Shown: piece by piece, positions 1-8,475 of the stretch
Layout of the letters: the number at the start of each line of letters is the position of its first letter
Numbering within the stretch: the first letter of the stretch is position 1
Assembly: GCA_905236085.1 (NCBI GenBank)
Contig: CAJOOD010000016.1
Coordinates: 1 to 12,180, forward strand
Direction: 5' to 3'
Length of the DNA: 12,180 nucleotides
Source: an uncultured Bacilli bacterium
GTDB lineage: Bacteria; Bacillota_I; Bacilli_A; RFN20; CAG-826
Notes under the pieces: model-generated
Database searches by the model: none
What the model was told of the DNA's origin: nothing
Seen by the model: only the letters and a program-made list of their open reading frames with translations
Position numbers and translations under genes: made by a program

Positions 1-85
1 GTATATTCATTAGAACAATTATTAAGTCCAATATCCCTTTATCAATTTAAAAACCGCGAAAATTTGAGAGATATTTCAAATAAAA

Positions 86-162
86 TGGTCGGGACGATGA
101 GATTCAAACTCACGACCTCTTGGTCCCGAACCAAGCGCACTATCAAGCTGTGCTACGTCCCG
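86..162 (-). tRNA. tRNA-Pro, anticodon CGG
   Basis: A full 77-nt cloverleaf reads on the minus strand. The acceptor stem is CGGGACG (162-156) with CGTCCCG (96-90), followed by discriminator A (89) and an encoded CCA (88-86). The D stem is GCAC/GTGC, the anticodon stem CTTGG/CCAAG with loop TTCGGGA (130-124), and the T stem GTGAG/CTCAT with one G-U pair. Positions 34-36 are CGG, which reads proline codon CCG. The C1-G72 pair, A73 and G37 are the known identity features of bacterial tRNA-Pro, which supports the assignment. Oddities: the D loop has A at position 19 and the T loop has T at position 56, replacing the usual G19 and C56 while keeping a Watson-Crick match. The gene starts 19 nt after the polC stop and has a likely promoter of its own. 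No convincing terminator is seen in the remaining 85 bases. Confidence 0.96.
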
Positions 163-170
163 ACTTTTAG

Positions 171-199
171 ATTATATACGATTAATCAAAATCAAACAA
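171..199 (-). promoter_or_regulatory. Probable promoter of tRNA-Pro, inside the polC 3' end
   Basis: On the minus strand a perfect TATAAT (176-171) lies 17 nt downstream of TTGTTT (199-194), which matches the first three bases of the TTGACA consensus. Transcription would start about 7 nt after the -10 box, near position 164, two bases before the first tRNA nucleotide. The -35 element lies in the last polC codons (Leu-Phe) and the -10 just after its stop. The tRNA could therefore be made independently of the polC operon. This is a sequence match only; read-through from polC is also possible. Confidence 0.6.
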
Positions 200-3100
200 A
201 GATAATTGATCAGTATCGTTTAAATCCGCTAAAACACCCAATTCATCTAAATCTTTTAGATTTGTGGATGATAGTTTTGTTCTTCTTAATAAATCTTCTT
301 TAGAAGTGAATTCACCTTGCATTCTCGCTTCCACTACTGATTCAGCGGCTTGTCCACCTAAGTTATCTAATACGACAAATGGAGCGATTAAACATTTATG
401 CTCATGATCAACAACGAATTCAGTAGCTTTTGATTTATATAAATCGATATTAACAATAGAGTAACCTCTTTGAGCCATCTCTAAAGCAATTTGTAGCATC
501 TTATTAATTTCTGTTTCCTTTGGTGATAAGGCTTCTGTTTTAGATTTGGTTTTTAATTCCTCTAATCTTTCGATGATTCCTTCTTCACCTTTAATGGCCG
601 CTTTTAAGTCCCATTGATCGCATCTAGCGGAGAAGAAAACAGCATAGAATTCTAAAGGATAATAAATCTTAAAATACCCAACACGGATAGCCATCATAAC
701 ATAAGCGGTCGCGTGGCCTTTAGGGAACATATATTTAATTTTCTTACAGGAATTGATGTAATAATCAGGAACATTATTTGCTCTTAAAGCTGCTTCTTGT
801 TCTGAACTTAATCCGCGCCCTTTTCTAACAGATTCCATGATTTTAAATGATAAGGATGGATTAACACCCTTGCTGATAAGATAAGTCATAATATCATCAC
901 GGCATCCAATAACCCCGCGAAGATCAGTTATTTTATCGTGAATTAATTTTTCAGCGTTGCCGTTCCATACATCTGTACCATGGCTTAAGCCAGAAATAAT
1001 CACTAAATCTGAGAATGTCTTCGGATTAGTTGATTCCAACATGCCTCTTACGAAATCCGTACCAAATTCAGGAATACCCATAGCGCCTGTTTTTTGGTTC
1101 AAATAATTAGCGTGCATTCCCAAAGCCTTTGGCGATGAGAATAATGATATAACCTTCTTATCATTCATCGGTATAGATTTAATATCGACATGTGTTAAAT
1201 CCGCCATCATCTTAAGAGCGACAGGGTCAACATGTCCTAATTCATCGAACTTCAAAAGGACATTATCCATACAGTGATATTCAAAGTGGGTTGTTTTCCA
1301 TTGAGGAGCTTTTTCATCGTCAAAATCCCCCTCTTTTTCTTTTTTATTTGCCGGATATTGTACTGGAGTAAAGTCATAAACACTTCTATCGCTAGGTACA
1401 ACAACAATGCCACCAGGATGTTGGCCAGTAGTTCTTCTAACCCCAATACATCCGCTGGCAAGATAGGCTATCTTAGCTTTAGAAACATCATCTGGATTAT
1501 AACCTAATCTTTCAAAATATCCTCTTGCATAACCAAAAGCAGTCTTCTCGGCAACGGTTTCAATAGTGCCCGCTCTAAAGACATTAGCTTCACCTAAGAA
1601 TTTTCTCGTGTAGTTATGAGCTTGAGCTTGATAGTCTCCTGGGAAATTTAAGTCAATATCAGGAGTCTTATCTGCATTAAAGCCTAAGAATGTTTCAAAC
1701 GGGATATCTTGTCCATCATGGACCATATCAGCGCCACAAGCTGGACATTTCTTTTCTGGTAAATCATATCCAGAACGGATATCTGGATATTCATCTTTAG
1801 AAAATTCAAAATGTTTACAATTAGGACATCTATAATGTGGAGGTAAAGGATTAACTTCAGTAATATCAGACATGGTAGCCACAAAAGATGAACCAACAGA
1901 TCCTCTAGAACCAACAAGATATCCATGCTCGTTCGCATCTTTAACAATCTTATGCGAGATATAATAAATAACTGCGTATCCGTGATTGATAATACCATCT
2001 AATTCAGTTTTTAATCGATTTTCGATAAATTCCGGTAATGGGTCACCATATAATTCGTGGGCTTTGTTATAGCACATGTTAGTAAGTAATTCCTTGTCAT
2101 GAGGAATATTTGGAGGACATAATGTCTTATTTGGAAGAGGCACTAATTCTTCAATAGAATCAGCGATTAAATTAGTGTTAGTAACAGTAACTTCATAAGC
2201 TTTCTCTTCGCCTAAGAAGGCCATTTCTTCTAACATGGAATCAGTATTTCTAAAATGTTGATCAGGAGCATCATAATTAGGAATTTCTGGGGAATTCCTT
2301 GGATTAAGATTTAATGGATGAAATCCACCACCTAGTCCTTTCGCAGAAATATAGACATCTCTAAATATCTTATCTTCTGGTAAACAATAATGGACATCAC
2401 CAGTGGCACAAACCATCTTTCCTTCTTCCTCGGAAGCTTTAACGATATCTAAAACAATATTTTTAACATCATCAATAGTCTCAAAATCACCTCTATTGAC
2501 GAGATGAATATAATTGCCTAGAGGTTGTATTTCTATATAATCATAAAATCTTATGGCCTTCTTTAAAGAATCAAAATTCTTATGTGCGGCTATTTCAAAT
2601 ATCTCCCCATTACAGCAGGCTGAAGAAATGAGAAGATTTTTTCTTAATCTCTCCACTTGTGATTTAGGAATCTTAGGGGTATCCGCGGAAATATAATCAC
2701 AATGGGCAATAGATATTAATTCAAATAAATCCCGCAAACCGGCCATATTTTTTGCGAAAGCAATCATATGATATGGATGAAGATGTTCTAAAGCTTGATT
2801 AGATAATTCCAAATTAGCTAATTCTTTATGCTTCATTTTATGATTATCTTTAGTTAACTTAACTAGCATAATCTGCCAGACATCATTAAGAACATAAGCA
2901 TCGTAATCCGCTCTATGGGCAACATTAGCGTCATATTTAACATCAAAATTACGACATAGAGTACCTAATCTATGATTTCTATTTTCTGGGAATAAATATC
3001 TAGATAGAGCTAATGTATCAATAACAGGATTATTTAACGGTTCATCACCATCCCGAATTAAAGATTCGTTTAAGAAAGGAACGTCGAAGTCAGCGTTATG

Positions 3101-4846
3101 TGAGACCAATATAGCGTCCTTTATAAAATTCAATATTTGTTCTTTGACTTCATGGAAGGTAGGTTTATCATCAACCATATCTTGTGTGATATGTGTCAAT
3201 TTAGAAATCTTTGCAGGAATTAATGTTTCTGGATTAATTAATATGTCTAATCTAGCCACTTCGGTACCATGTTCAATACGGACCCCACCGAATTCCATAA
3301 TTCTATTATATCGACAACTTAAACCAGTTGTTTCTAAGTCGAAAACAACATAATTTGCTTTATTTAATTCGATTTCTGCAGGGTTTTTAATATATTCGGC
3401 GCTATCATCAATCATATAGAATTCGCAGCCATAAAGCATCTTAAGTCCATTCTTTTTTGCTGCTTCTTGAGCATCATGATAACCGGAAGCCACTCCATGA
3501 TCAGTAATAGCTAGAGCCTTCATGCCCATCGCTTTAGCGTAAGCACAATATTGATCCATGGTTCCGGTTGCATCCATCGCTGACATCTTGGAATGTAGAT
3601 GTAATTCCACACGTTTATTTTCAGCTTTGTCACATTCAAATATTCTTGGAGGTAACAAATCTAAGAAATGACCAGTAATGGTTAATTGTTTGCTGAATTC
3701 ATCCATAAAGGCATAGCCACGAACTCTAACATTTGCTCCAGGAACAAAATCTTTAACTTTATCTTTACTGAATGTTTTGCCTTCTCTCATGGTGACATAT
3801 ATGGCATCACCATTATTATCATTAACACCAATGGTATATTTGCTTGGCTTATCGCCGTAACTCTTCTCTTCGTTAGAGAATATCGTGCCATCAAAATCCA
3901 CATTTCCAGAATTTGTATCAATTTCTCCAATGCTTTCCACAGGATTATAATTGCCTTTTTTAAATCGACGTTTGAATTCTCTTTCTTTTTTCATGGCTTC
4001 ATAATTTTCTTTCATGACTTGCATTAAGAAAGCTTGTGTTCTAGCCATTTCATCTTCTTGCTCTTTAGCGATTAATTCTTTCGCGGACAATTCTTCAGAA
4101 GTTTCTTCTTCTTTATCTTCATCGCTTTCTTCGTTATATTCTTCGCTATTTTCTTCTTCAATTTTCTCACTGACATCAATCTCTGAAATTTTTTCTATTG
4201 CTTCTTCGATTTCTTGTCCTTTTATTGCAATAGATTTTTCATATTCATTTTCAACAAAATCAACCTCATCAGGTTTGGAGATTATTTTGTTCTCTTGTAT
4301 ATTTTCTTCTATGGTTTCTTCTTCGATAGTTGAAGAGGCGCTTTCTTGAATTTCTAATTTAAATTTAGGAGTTTTATTTCTCTTAGATTCTGGAATATGT
4401 TCTACTTTAGCTTCCACGATAAAATCATAAAAAATAAAGCCTAAGAAATCTTTAAAATCTCTTACCATTGAGGCATTCTTTTTCTTTTCTTCTTCGCTTT
4501 CAAAAGAGAAGATGAGATGATCTCCTTGGCTCCTTAAATAAGCATCACTTTTGATGCGGTAGATGCTTAAATGCCAATCTTCAAATAATCTAATGACATC
4601 ATCTAGAGATGGCTTTTGAATATAAAAGAAGGTCAAAGAATATTTATATGTGATAGTGTTAAGACCTTCTTGAAATTCTTGCAATAATGGATAAGACCAA
4701 GGAGTATCTTTAACGATAACCATATCGATTTGTTGCCTATTAAACATATTTCTCGTGCATAAATCAAAACGCACGTCAAAATCTTCAGTATTATCAATAC
4801 CGATGGATTTTAAAAATCGATACATTTTATCTTCTTGATTAGCCAT
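182..4846 (-). CDS. polC: DNA polymerase III alpha subunit, PolC type (Gram-positive replicase)
   Basis: This is the replicative DNA polymerase, 1554 residues. Domains in order: N-terminal domain (1-165); an acidic, Glu-rich low-complexity stretch (about 170-265); OB fold (about 330-400); first half of the PHP domain (411-480, HLHS at 415-418, ITDH at 447-450); an inserted DEDDh 3'-5' proofreading exonuclease (498-665; D503, E505, D588, H644, D649); second PHP half (to about 840, TGDVH at 815-819); then the polymerase. In the polymerase the GSRGSVGSS motif is at 979-987, a four-Cys zinc site at C1007, C1010, C1034 and C1037, palm aspartates D1063 and D1065 in PDIDLNF, HPGG at 1143-1146 and FPKGHATAY at 1374-1382. 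The protein ends with QLSLFDFD, containing the sliding-clamp binding motif typical of PolC C-termini. At 1554 residues it exceeds Bacillus PolC (about 1437), largely through the acidic stretch. The start ATG overlaps the rseP stop by one base (TAATG), suggesting translational coupling. Confidence 0.99.
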   Translation of the reverse strand: MANQEDKMYRFLKSIGIDNTEDFDVRFDLCTRNMFNRQQIDMVIVKDTPWSYPLLQEFQEGLNTITYKYSLTFFYIQKPSLDDVIRLFEDWHLSIYRIKSDAYLRSQGDHLIFSFESEEEKKKNASMVRDFKDFLGFIFYDFIVEAKVEHIPESKRNKTPKFKLEIQESASSTIEEETIEENIQENKIISKPDEVDFVENEYEKSIAIKGQEIEEAIEKISEIDVSEKIEEENSEEYNEESDEDKEEETSEELSAKELIAKEQEDEMARTQAFLMQVMKENYEAMKKEREFKRRFKKGNYNPVESIGEIDTNSGNVDFDGTIFSNEEKSYGDKPSKYTIGVNDNNGDAIYVTMREGKTFSKDKVKDFVPGANVRVRGYAFMDEFSKQLTITGHFLDLLPPRIFECDKAENKRVELHLHSKMSAMDATGTMDQYCAYAKAMGMKALAITDHGVASGYHDAQEAAKKNGLKMLYGCEFYMIDDSAEYIKNPAEIELNKANYVVFDLETTGLSCRYNRIMEFGGVRIEHGTEVARLDILINPETLIPAKISKLTHITQDMVDDKPTFHEVKEQILNFIKDAILVSHNADFDVPFLNESLIRDGDEPLNNPVIDTLALSRYLFPENRNHRLGTLCRNFDVKYDANVAHRADYDAYVLNDVWQIMLVKLTKDNHKMKHKELANLELSNQALEHLHPYHMIAFAKNMAGLRDLFELISIAHCDYISADTPKIPKSQVERLRKNLLISSACCNGEIFEIAAHKNFDSLKKAIRFYDYIEIQPLGNYIHLVNRGDFETIDDVKNIVLDIVKASEEEGKMVCATGDVHYCLPEDKIFRDVYISAKGLGGGFHPLNLNPRNSPEIPNYDAPDQHFRNTDSMLEEMAFLGEEKAYEVTVTNTNLIADSIEELVPLPNKTLCPPNIPHDKELLTNMCYNKAHELYGDPLPEFIENRLKTELDGIINHGYAVIYYISHKIVKDANEHGYLVGSRGSVGSSFVATMSDITEVNPLPPHYRCPNCKHFEFSKDEYPDIRSGYDLPEKKCPACGADMVHDGQDIPFETFLGFNADKTPDIDLNFPGDYQAQAHNYTRKFLGEANVFRAGTIETVAEKTAFGYARGYFERLGYNPDDVSKAKIAYLASGCIGVRRTTGQHPGGIVVVPSDRSVYDFTPVQYPANKKEKEGDFDDEKAPQWKTTHFEYHCMDNVLLKFDELGHVDPVALKMMADLTHVDIKSIPMNDKKVISLFSSPKALGMHANYLNQKTGAMGIPEFGTDFVRGMLESTNPKTFSDLVIISGLSHGTDVWNGNAEKLIHDKITDLRGVIGCRDDIMTYLISKGVNPSLSFKIMESVRKGRGLSSEQEAALRANNVPDYYINSCKKIKYMFPKGHATAYVMMAIRVGYFKIYYPLEFYAVFFSARCDQWDLKAAIKGEEGIIERLEELKTKSKTEALSPKETEINKMLQIALEMAQRGYSIVNIDLYKSKATEFVVDHEHKCLIAPFVVLDNLGGQAAESVVEARMQGEFTSKEDLLRRTKLSSTNLKDLDELGVLADLNDTDQLSLFDFD

Positions 4847-6288
4847 TAGAAAAACCCAACAATATCCTTTACAATAATCGCCGCCATAAAGGCAAATAAT
4901 AGGACAAAGCCAATAACCGAGACAATGCTCTTAACTTTTTCTGGAACTTGTTTACGAGTAATGCCTTCGATAGCTAAAACTAATAATTGCCAACCATCTA
5001 ATCCAGGGAATGGCAATAAGTTAACAATAGCGAGGTTAATAGAAATTAAACCCCAGAAATAAATTAAATAAGAAGCACCAAATTGGCTGACAATGGTTTG
5101 CGATTGAGCATATGCTCCCACTACTGAGCCAACATTCTCCCAACCTCTTCCAACAAATAATCCTCCGATAGTGGTAAAGATTAATGAAGAAGCTTGGCCA
5201 AATTGTCTAAAGGTGTTAGACACTCTAGTCCCAAATGGAAGATATCTTTCTAAATAATATAAAGACATGCCCATCGCCTCTAATTTCTTTTCTCCGTTTA
5301 TTGTATTGACGTTTAAAACGATGTCTTGCACATAATCAGACAAAGAATAATTAGCCAAGATATATTCCGGATGTTCGTGATTAGGGTCTAATTCATCAAA
5401 ATAATATTTACCATCAATATATGATAATTCACTTATATCTGCGTCACGTAAATAGCCACCCACACAGATAAAGAATTTACCTTCTTCTTTATGAATCATG
5501 GTAAATGATAGAGTAATAGATTTTAATTTTGAGTTATTATGAGTGGAATCAGGAGTAATCGGTCTAGCAAAATTCGCCGCAATTGTCCCCTCTTTTTCTT
5601 CATATTCGGTATAATGCTCATAATATTCAAATAGCGAATCTAGACTATAATTAGAGAAATTGACCTTAGCTTCTTGCACGGTTGCTAAAACAGATATAGC
5701 ATCTCCATTTTCAAATGTTGCTACTGCATCAGTATCGTAATACAAGATAGCTGAACCAGATGCTTGATAATCCGCGCGAGGATCAGAGAAGACGATAAAA
5801 GCATCCCCTTCATTGGTGTCTGGATTAAATGGAACTATTTGAGCGCTTTCAGCCTTAGAGCCTGGTTCAATAGATACCACATCGGAATATAATCCTTTTG
5901 CAGGGAAGGCAACATTAAAAATAAACAATAACAAAATGGATAATAGGACATTCATAATAATGCCCGCGGACATAATTAACGCTGCTTTCCACTTCTTTAT
6001 ACCTTTTAGACTTCTTTCTTTAGGCACCTTAACCCCGGAAGGAAGTTCACCTTCATCAGAAGCCATAGAAACAAATCCCCCGAATAAGACGGCTCTAATA
6101 GAGAAATATGTTTCAGCATTCTTTCTTTTCTTATGAAATAAAGCTGGACCAAAGCCGATGGAATAATCATCACAATATACACCAAATAATTTAGCCATAG
6201 CTAAATGTCCCGCTTCATGTATCATGACAAGAGTGGATAAGCAAACGATAAATAACAAAATAGTTAATATGGTTTGTAAAATTTGCAT
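4846..6288 (-). CDS. rseP: Site-2 (M50 family) intramembrane zinc metalloprotease, RseP/RasP type
   Basis: A membrane protease that cleaves membrane-bound substrates such as anti-sigma factors and signal-peptide remnants within the bilayer; the substrates here are unknown. Residues 3-23 form a first membrane segment that runs into the zinc motif HEAGH (24-28). A second membrane segment spans about 101-128, and the third-ligand motif NLLPFPGLDG lies at 423-432 within a membrane region beginning near 405. A last membrane segment spans about 454-476. Between segments 2 and 3 lies a large non-membrane region (about 131-355). Only a weak PDZ-like trace is visible there: EPGSKAESAQI followed, after a short insertion, by EGDAFIVFSD. 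The protein is 480 residues, longer than Bacillus RasP (about 420). It starts 5 nt after dxr with an AAAGG ribosome-binding site in the dxr tail. This is its usual position beside dxr and cdsA in Firmicutes. The family is certain; the target pathway is not. Confidence 0.95.
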   Translation of the reverse strand: MQILQTILTILLFIVCLSTLVMIHEAGHLAMAKLFGVYCDDYSIGFGPALFHKKRKNAETYFSIRAVLFGGFVSMASDEGELPSGVKVPKERSLKGIKKWKAALIMSAGIIMNVLLSILLLFIFNVAFPAKGLYSDVVSIEPGSKAESAQIVPFNPDTNEGDAFIVFSDPRADYQASGSAILYYDTDAVATFENGDAISVLATVQEAKVNFSNYSLDSLFEYYEHYTEYEEKEGTIAANFARPITPDSTHNNSKLKSITLSFTMIHKEEGKFFICVGGYLRDADISELSYIDGKYYFDELDPNHEHPEYILANYSLSDYVQDIVLNVNTINGEKKLEAMGMSLYYLERYLPFGTRVSNTFRQFGQASSLIFTTIGGLFVGRGWENVGSVVGAYAQSQTIVSQFGASYLIYFWGLISINLAIVNLLPFPGLDGWQLLVLAIEGITRKQVPEKVKSIVSVIGFVLLFAFMAAIIVKDIVGFF

Positions 6289-6293
6289 GTAAT

Positions 6294-7445
6294 TTACCTT
6301 TCTAAATTATTAATAATTTCTCTTGCTCTAGCCCTAGTCTTTTTATCGACATCAAGAATAATTTCTAAACTAGGATGAGCAATATTTTGGGTTTCATTCA
6401 TACAAGTATTGATGACCTTATCAATCTCTAAGAATTTAATTTCCCCATTTAAATATGCTTGTACAGCAACTTCGTTAGAGGCATTTAAGACTGCACCTAA
6501 TATTCCTTTTTCTTCGATGACCTTTTTAGCCCATCTCACCAAAGGATATCTCTTAAATGTAAAACGATGGAAATGATAATCTCCAAATCGATGATAATCT
6601 TTACTTATAGAGGTATCAAAAGTAATCTTACCATCATATAAGGCATATCTAATTGGATTTTTCATATCGGGATGAGATATTTCTGCACGGTATATCCCAT
6701 CTTTATACTTAACCATGGAATGAATCATAGATTCATCATGAAGTAGTATTGATATCTTATCATAAGGATAATCAAATAAATAGTGTGCTTCGATAACTTC
6801 GAAACATTTATTCATCATGGTCGCACAGTCAATAGTAATTTTCGCGCCCATGTTCCATGTCGGATGCTTAAGAGCTTCTTTTGCGCTTAAATTCGCAGTT
6901 TCTTCTCTTTGATATTTTTTAAACGCTCCACCAGAAGCGGTTAATATCAATTTTTCGACATTTTCATTGCTCACCGCTAAACATTTATGAATCGCAGAAT
7001 GTTCCGAATCAATAGGGAATAATTGTCCATAACCCTTTGTTAATAAATCATTAACTAATTCTCCACCCACTACTAAGGCCTCTTTATTAGCTAAAGCGAC
7101 ATATTGATTGTTCTTTAAGGCTTCAATTGTTGGAATTAATCCCGCAAATCCTACCAAAGCATTAACAATAATGTCGGCTTTATGATTATGAATCATCTCT
7201 TTAAGCCCATCTTCTCCAAAATAAACAGTTACATTGGGGAAGCTTTCCCTAATTAAGAATGCTGCATTTTTATCGATGATATAAGCATATCTAATCGATG
7301 GGAATTCTTTTAAAATCTCTAATCCTCTATTAAGGTTATGGCCAATAGAAATGCCTATTAAAAGAAAATCATTATTTTCATTAATGACTTCTATGGTTTG
7401 CAAACCGATATTACCCGTAGCTCCTAATAGAATAATGCTTTTCAT
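6294..7445 (-). CDS. dxr: 1-deoxy-D-xylulose-5-phosphate reductoisomerase
   Basis: This cytoplasmic enzyme converts 1-deoxy-D-xylulose 5-phosphate to 2-C-methyl-D-erythritol 4-phosphate with NADPH and a divalent metal, the committed step of the MEP isoprenoid pathway. The 383-residue product has the NADPH-binding motif GATGNIG (8-14), LANKEALV (118-125), metal ligands D146 and E148 in PIDSEHSAI, LTASGGAFK (168-176), the flexible-loop HPTWNMG (194-200, W197), TMMNKCFEVIEA (209-220, metal ligand E216) and NASNEVAV (321-328). The frame continues 15 codons upstream to another ATG, but that extension lies inside cdsA. The chosen start puts the Rossmann motif at the expected N-terminal position and leaves a 1-nt gap after the cdsA stop. 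Some motif positions differ from the commonest residues (GATG for GSTG, DCATMMNK for DSATMMNK, HDES for HPQS), but none removes a catalytic residue. Confidence 0.97.
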   Translation of the reverse strand: MKSIILLGATGNIGLQTIEVINENNDFLLIGISIGHNLNRGLEILKEFPSIRYAYIIDKNAAFLIRESFPNVTVYFGEDGLKEMIHNHKADIIVNALVGFAGLIPTIEALKNNQYVALANKEALVVGGELVNDLLTKGYGQLFPIDSEHSAIHKCLAVSNENVEKLILTASGGAFKKYQREETANLSAKEALKHPTWNMGAKITIDCATMMNKCFEVIEAHYLFDYPYDKISILLHDESMIHSMVKYKDGIYRAEISHPDMKNPIRYALYDGKITFDTSISKDYHRFGDYHFHRFTFKRYPLVRWAKKVIEEKGILGAVLNASNEVAVQAYLNGEIKFLEIDKVINTCMNETQNIAHPSLEIILDVDKKTRARAREIINNLER

Positions 7446-7446
7446 A

Positions 7447-8475
7447 TTACACAAATAAATTCTCCAATGGAGCGTTACCAATCGCCGCATTAGCGATAAT
7501 AATGATTAATGCTGCGGAAATAGAGGCAAATATAACAGAATCAATACGATCCAAAACTCCTCCATGTCCTGGCATGATGTTACCAAAATCTTTGATATTA
7601 TAATATCTCTTAACGCTTGAGAAAATGAAATCACCTAAAGGGCTTATCGTTGGCATGACAACAGCAATAATTAATAAAATATACCAGCGATTTGCAGCGA
7701 AAACGTCAATAATTGGCTTATTATTAAAGGCCATAATTAAGCCAAATACCAAGGTCCAAATCATCGAGAAAATAACTCCTCCTACAAATCCTTCCCAAGT
7801 TTTTTTAGGAGAAATTCTTTCGTTAATTTTATTTTTACCAAATAGCATACCAGCAAAATAAGCACCGGTATCAGACATCAATGATGCTCCAGCGATTAAT
7901 AATATTAAGCAAGGTGACCATAAGAAATTATCGGTGTTATTCTCCGTTACACCTTTTAAGACATAAGCTTCATATAATGGATAATATCTGAGATAGAAAA
8001 TAGACTGTAATCCAAGACCTAATATCACACCAAAAGTAAAGATATAACAGGCGTCTCTAACTTCAAAATTCTTATCGATTAAGACCATAGTCATGCATAA
8101 GATTGCTCCGACAATAAGCACCGCCGCGGAAATTTGTAATGTATCAAAATTATCATATAATTTCCAATCGCCTAATGAACCATCTTTAATCATACTTTTG
8201 ATTAATGGCACTGTAGCGAGCAATAAAACAATCAATATAGTGATGACATATAATAAGGGATTATATTTCCTTTTTGCCGCATGAACTATTTCCCAAGCAC
8301 CAATACCGCCCACTAATAAGACCACAACAAAGAAAGGAATGCCACCAAAAACAATCGCTGGAACAATTATCACTAGAGCCACTAAAGCAGAAATAATTCT
8401 CGTTCTTAAAGATAATTTTTGATCAACCGTTATTTCGTTAGGTTTTAATTCATCCTTTAAGTTATTCTTCTTCAT
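7447..8475 (-). CDS. cdsA: Phosphatidate cytidylyltransferase (CDP-diacylglycerol synthase)
   Basis: A polytopic membrane enzyme that makes CDP-diacylglycerol from CTP and phosphatidic acid, the branch point for phosphatidylglycerol and cardiolipin synthesis. The 342-residue protein has a charged N-terminus (1-25) followed by many hydrophobic segments (for example 28-60, 74-92, 113-133, 142-160, 188-200, 230-250, 264-280, 312-332). Conserved elements are SDTGAYFAG (201-209), ISPKKTWEG (221-229) and the C-terminal family signature from S286 to D312, with SSVKR, KD, PGHGG and DRID. It is somewhat longer than typical family members (about 270-285). The start ATG overlaps the end of uppS by 14 nt, and a GGAG site lies 9 nt upstream of it inside uppS, so translational coupling to uppS is likely. 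Confidence 0.97.
   Translation of the reverse strand: MKKNNLKDELKPNEITVDQKLSLRTRIISALVALVIIVPAIVFGGIPFFVVVLLVGGIGAWEIVHAAKRKYNPLLYVITILIVLLLATVPLIKSMIKDGSLGDWKLYDNFDTLQISAAVLIVGAILCMTMVLIDKNFEVRDACYIFTFGVILGLGLQSIFYLRYYPLYEAYVLKGVTENNTDNFLWSPCLILLIAGASLMSDTGAYFAGMLFGKNKINERISPKKTWEGFVGGVIFSMIWTLVFGLIMAFNNKPIIDVFAANRWYILLIIAVVMPTISPLGDFIFSSVKRYYNIKDFGNIMPGHGGVLDRIDSVIFASISAALIIIIANAAIGNAPLENLFV

Noticed and set aside
59..81. Possible terminator after tRNA-Pro (ATTTGA/TCAAAT stem followed by a few T)
   Set aside because: The stem has only six mostly A-T pairs with an 8-base loop and a short T run, so it is too weak to call.
64..303. Plus-strand open frame of 79 codons at the left end
   Set aside because: It runs antisense through the tRNA-Pro gene and the polC 3' end, has no ribosome-binding site and no recognisable motif.
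1684..1998. Minus-strand open frame of 104 codons within polC
   Set aside because: It overlaps the conserved zinc-site region of PolC in another frame and has no conserved motif.
3686..4027. Plus-strand open frame of 113 codons, Phe/Ile-rich
   Set aside because: It is antisense to the PolC OB-fold region and looks hydrophobic only because AT-rich coding DNA gives Phe and Ile codons on the other strand.
4014..4349. Plus-strand Ser-rich open frame of 111 codons
   Set aside because: It is the antisense of the Glu-rich PolC insert: GAA and GAG codons read as TTC and CTC or, in this frame, as Ser codons. Composition explains it.
7446..7490. Longer dxr start adding 15 residues
   Set aside because: The extension is wholly inside cdsA and would displace the N-terminal NADPH motif; the internal ATG one base after the cdsA stop fits the family.
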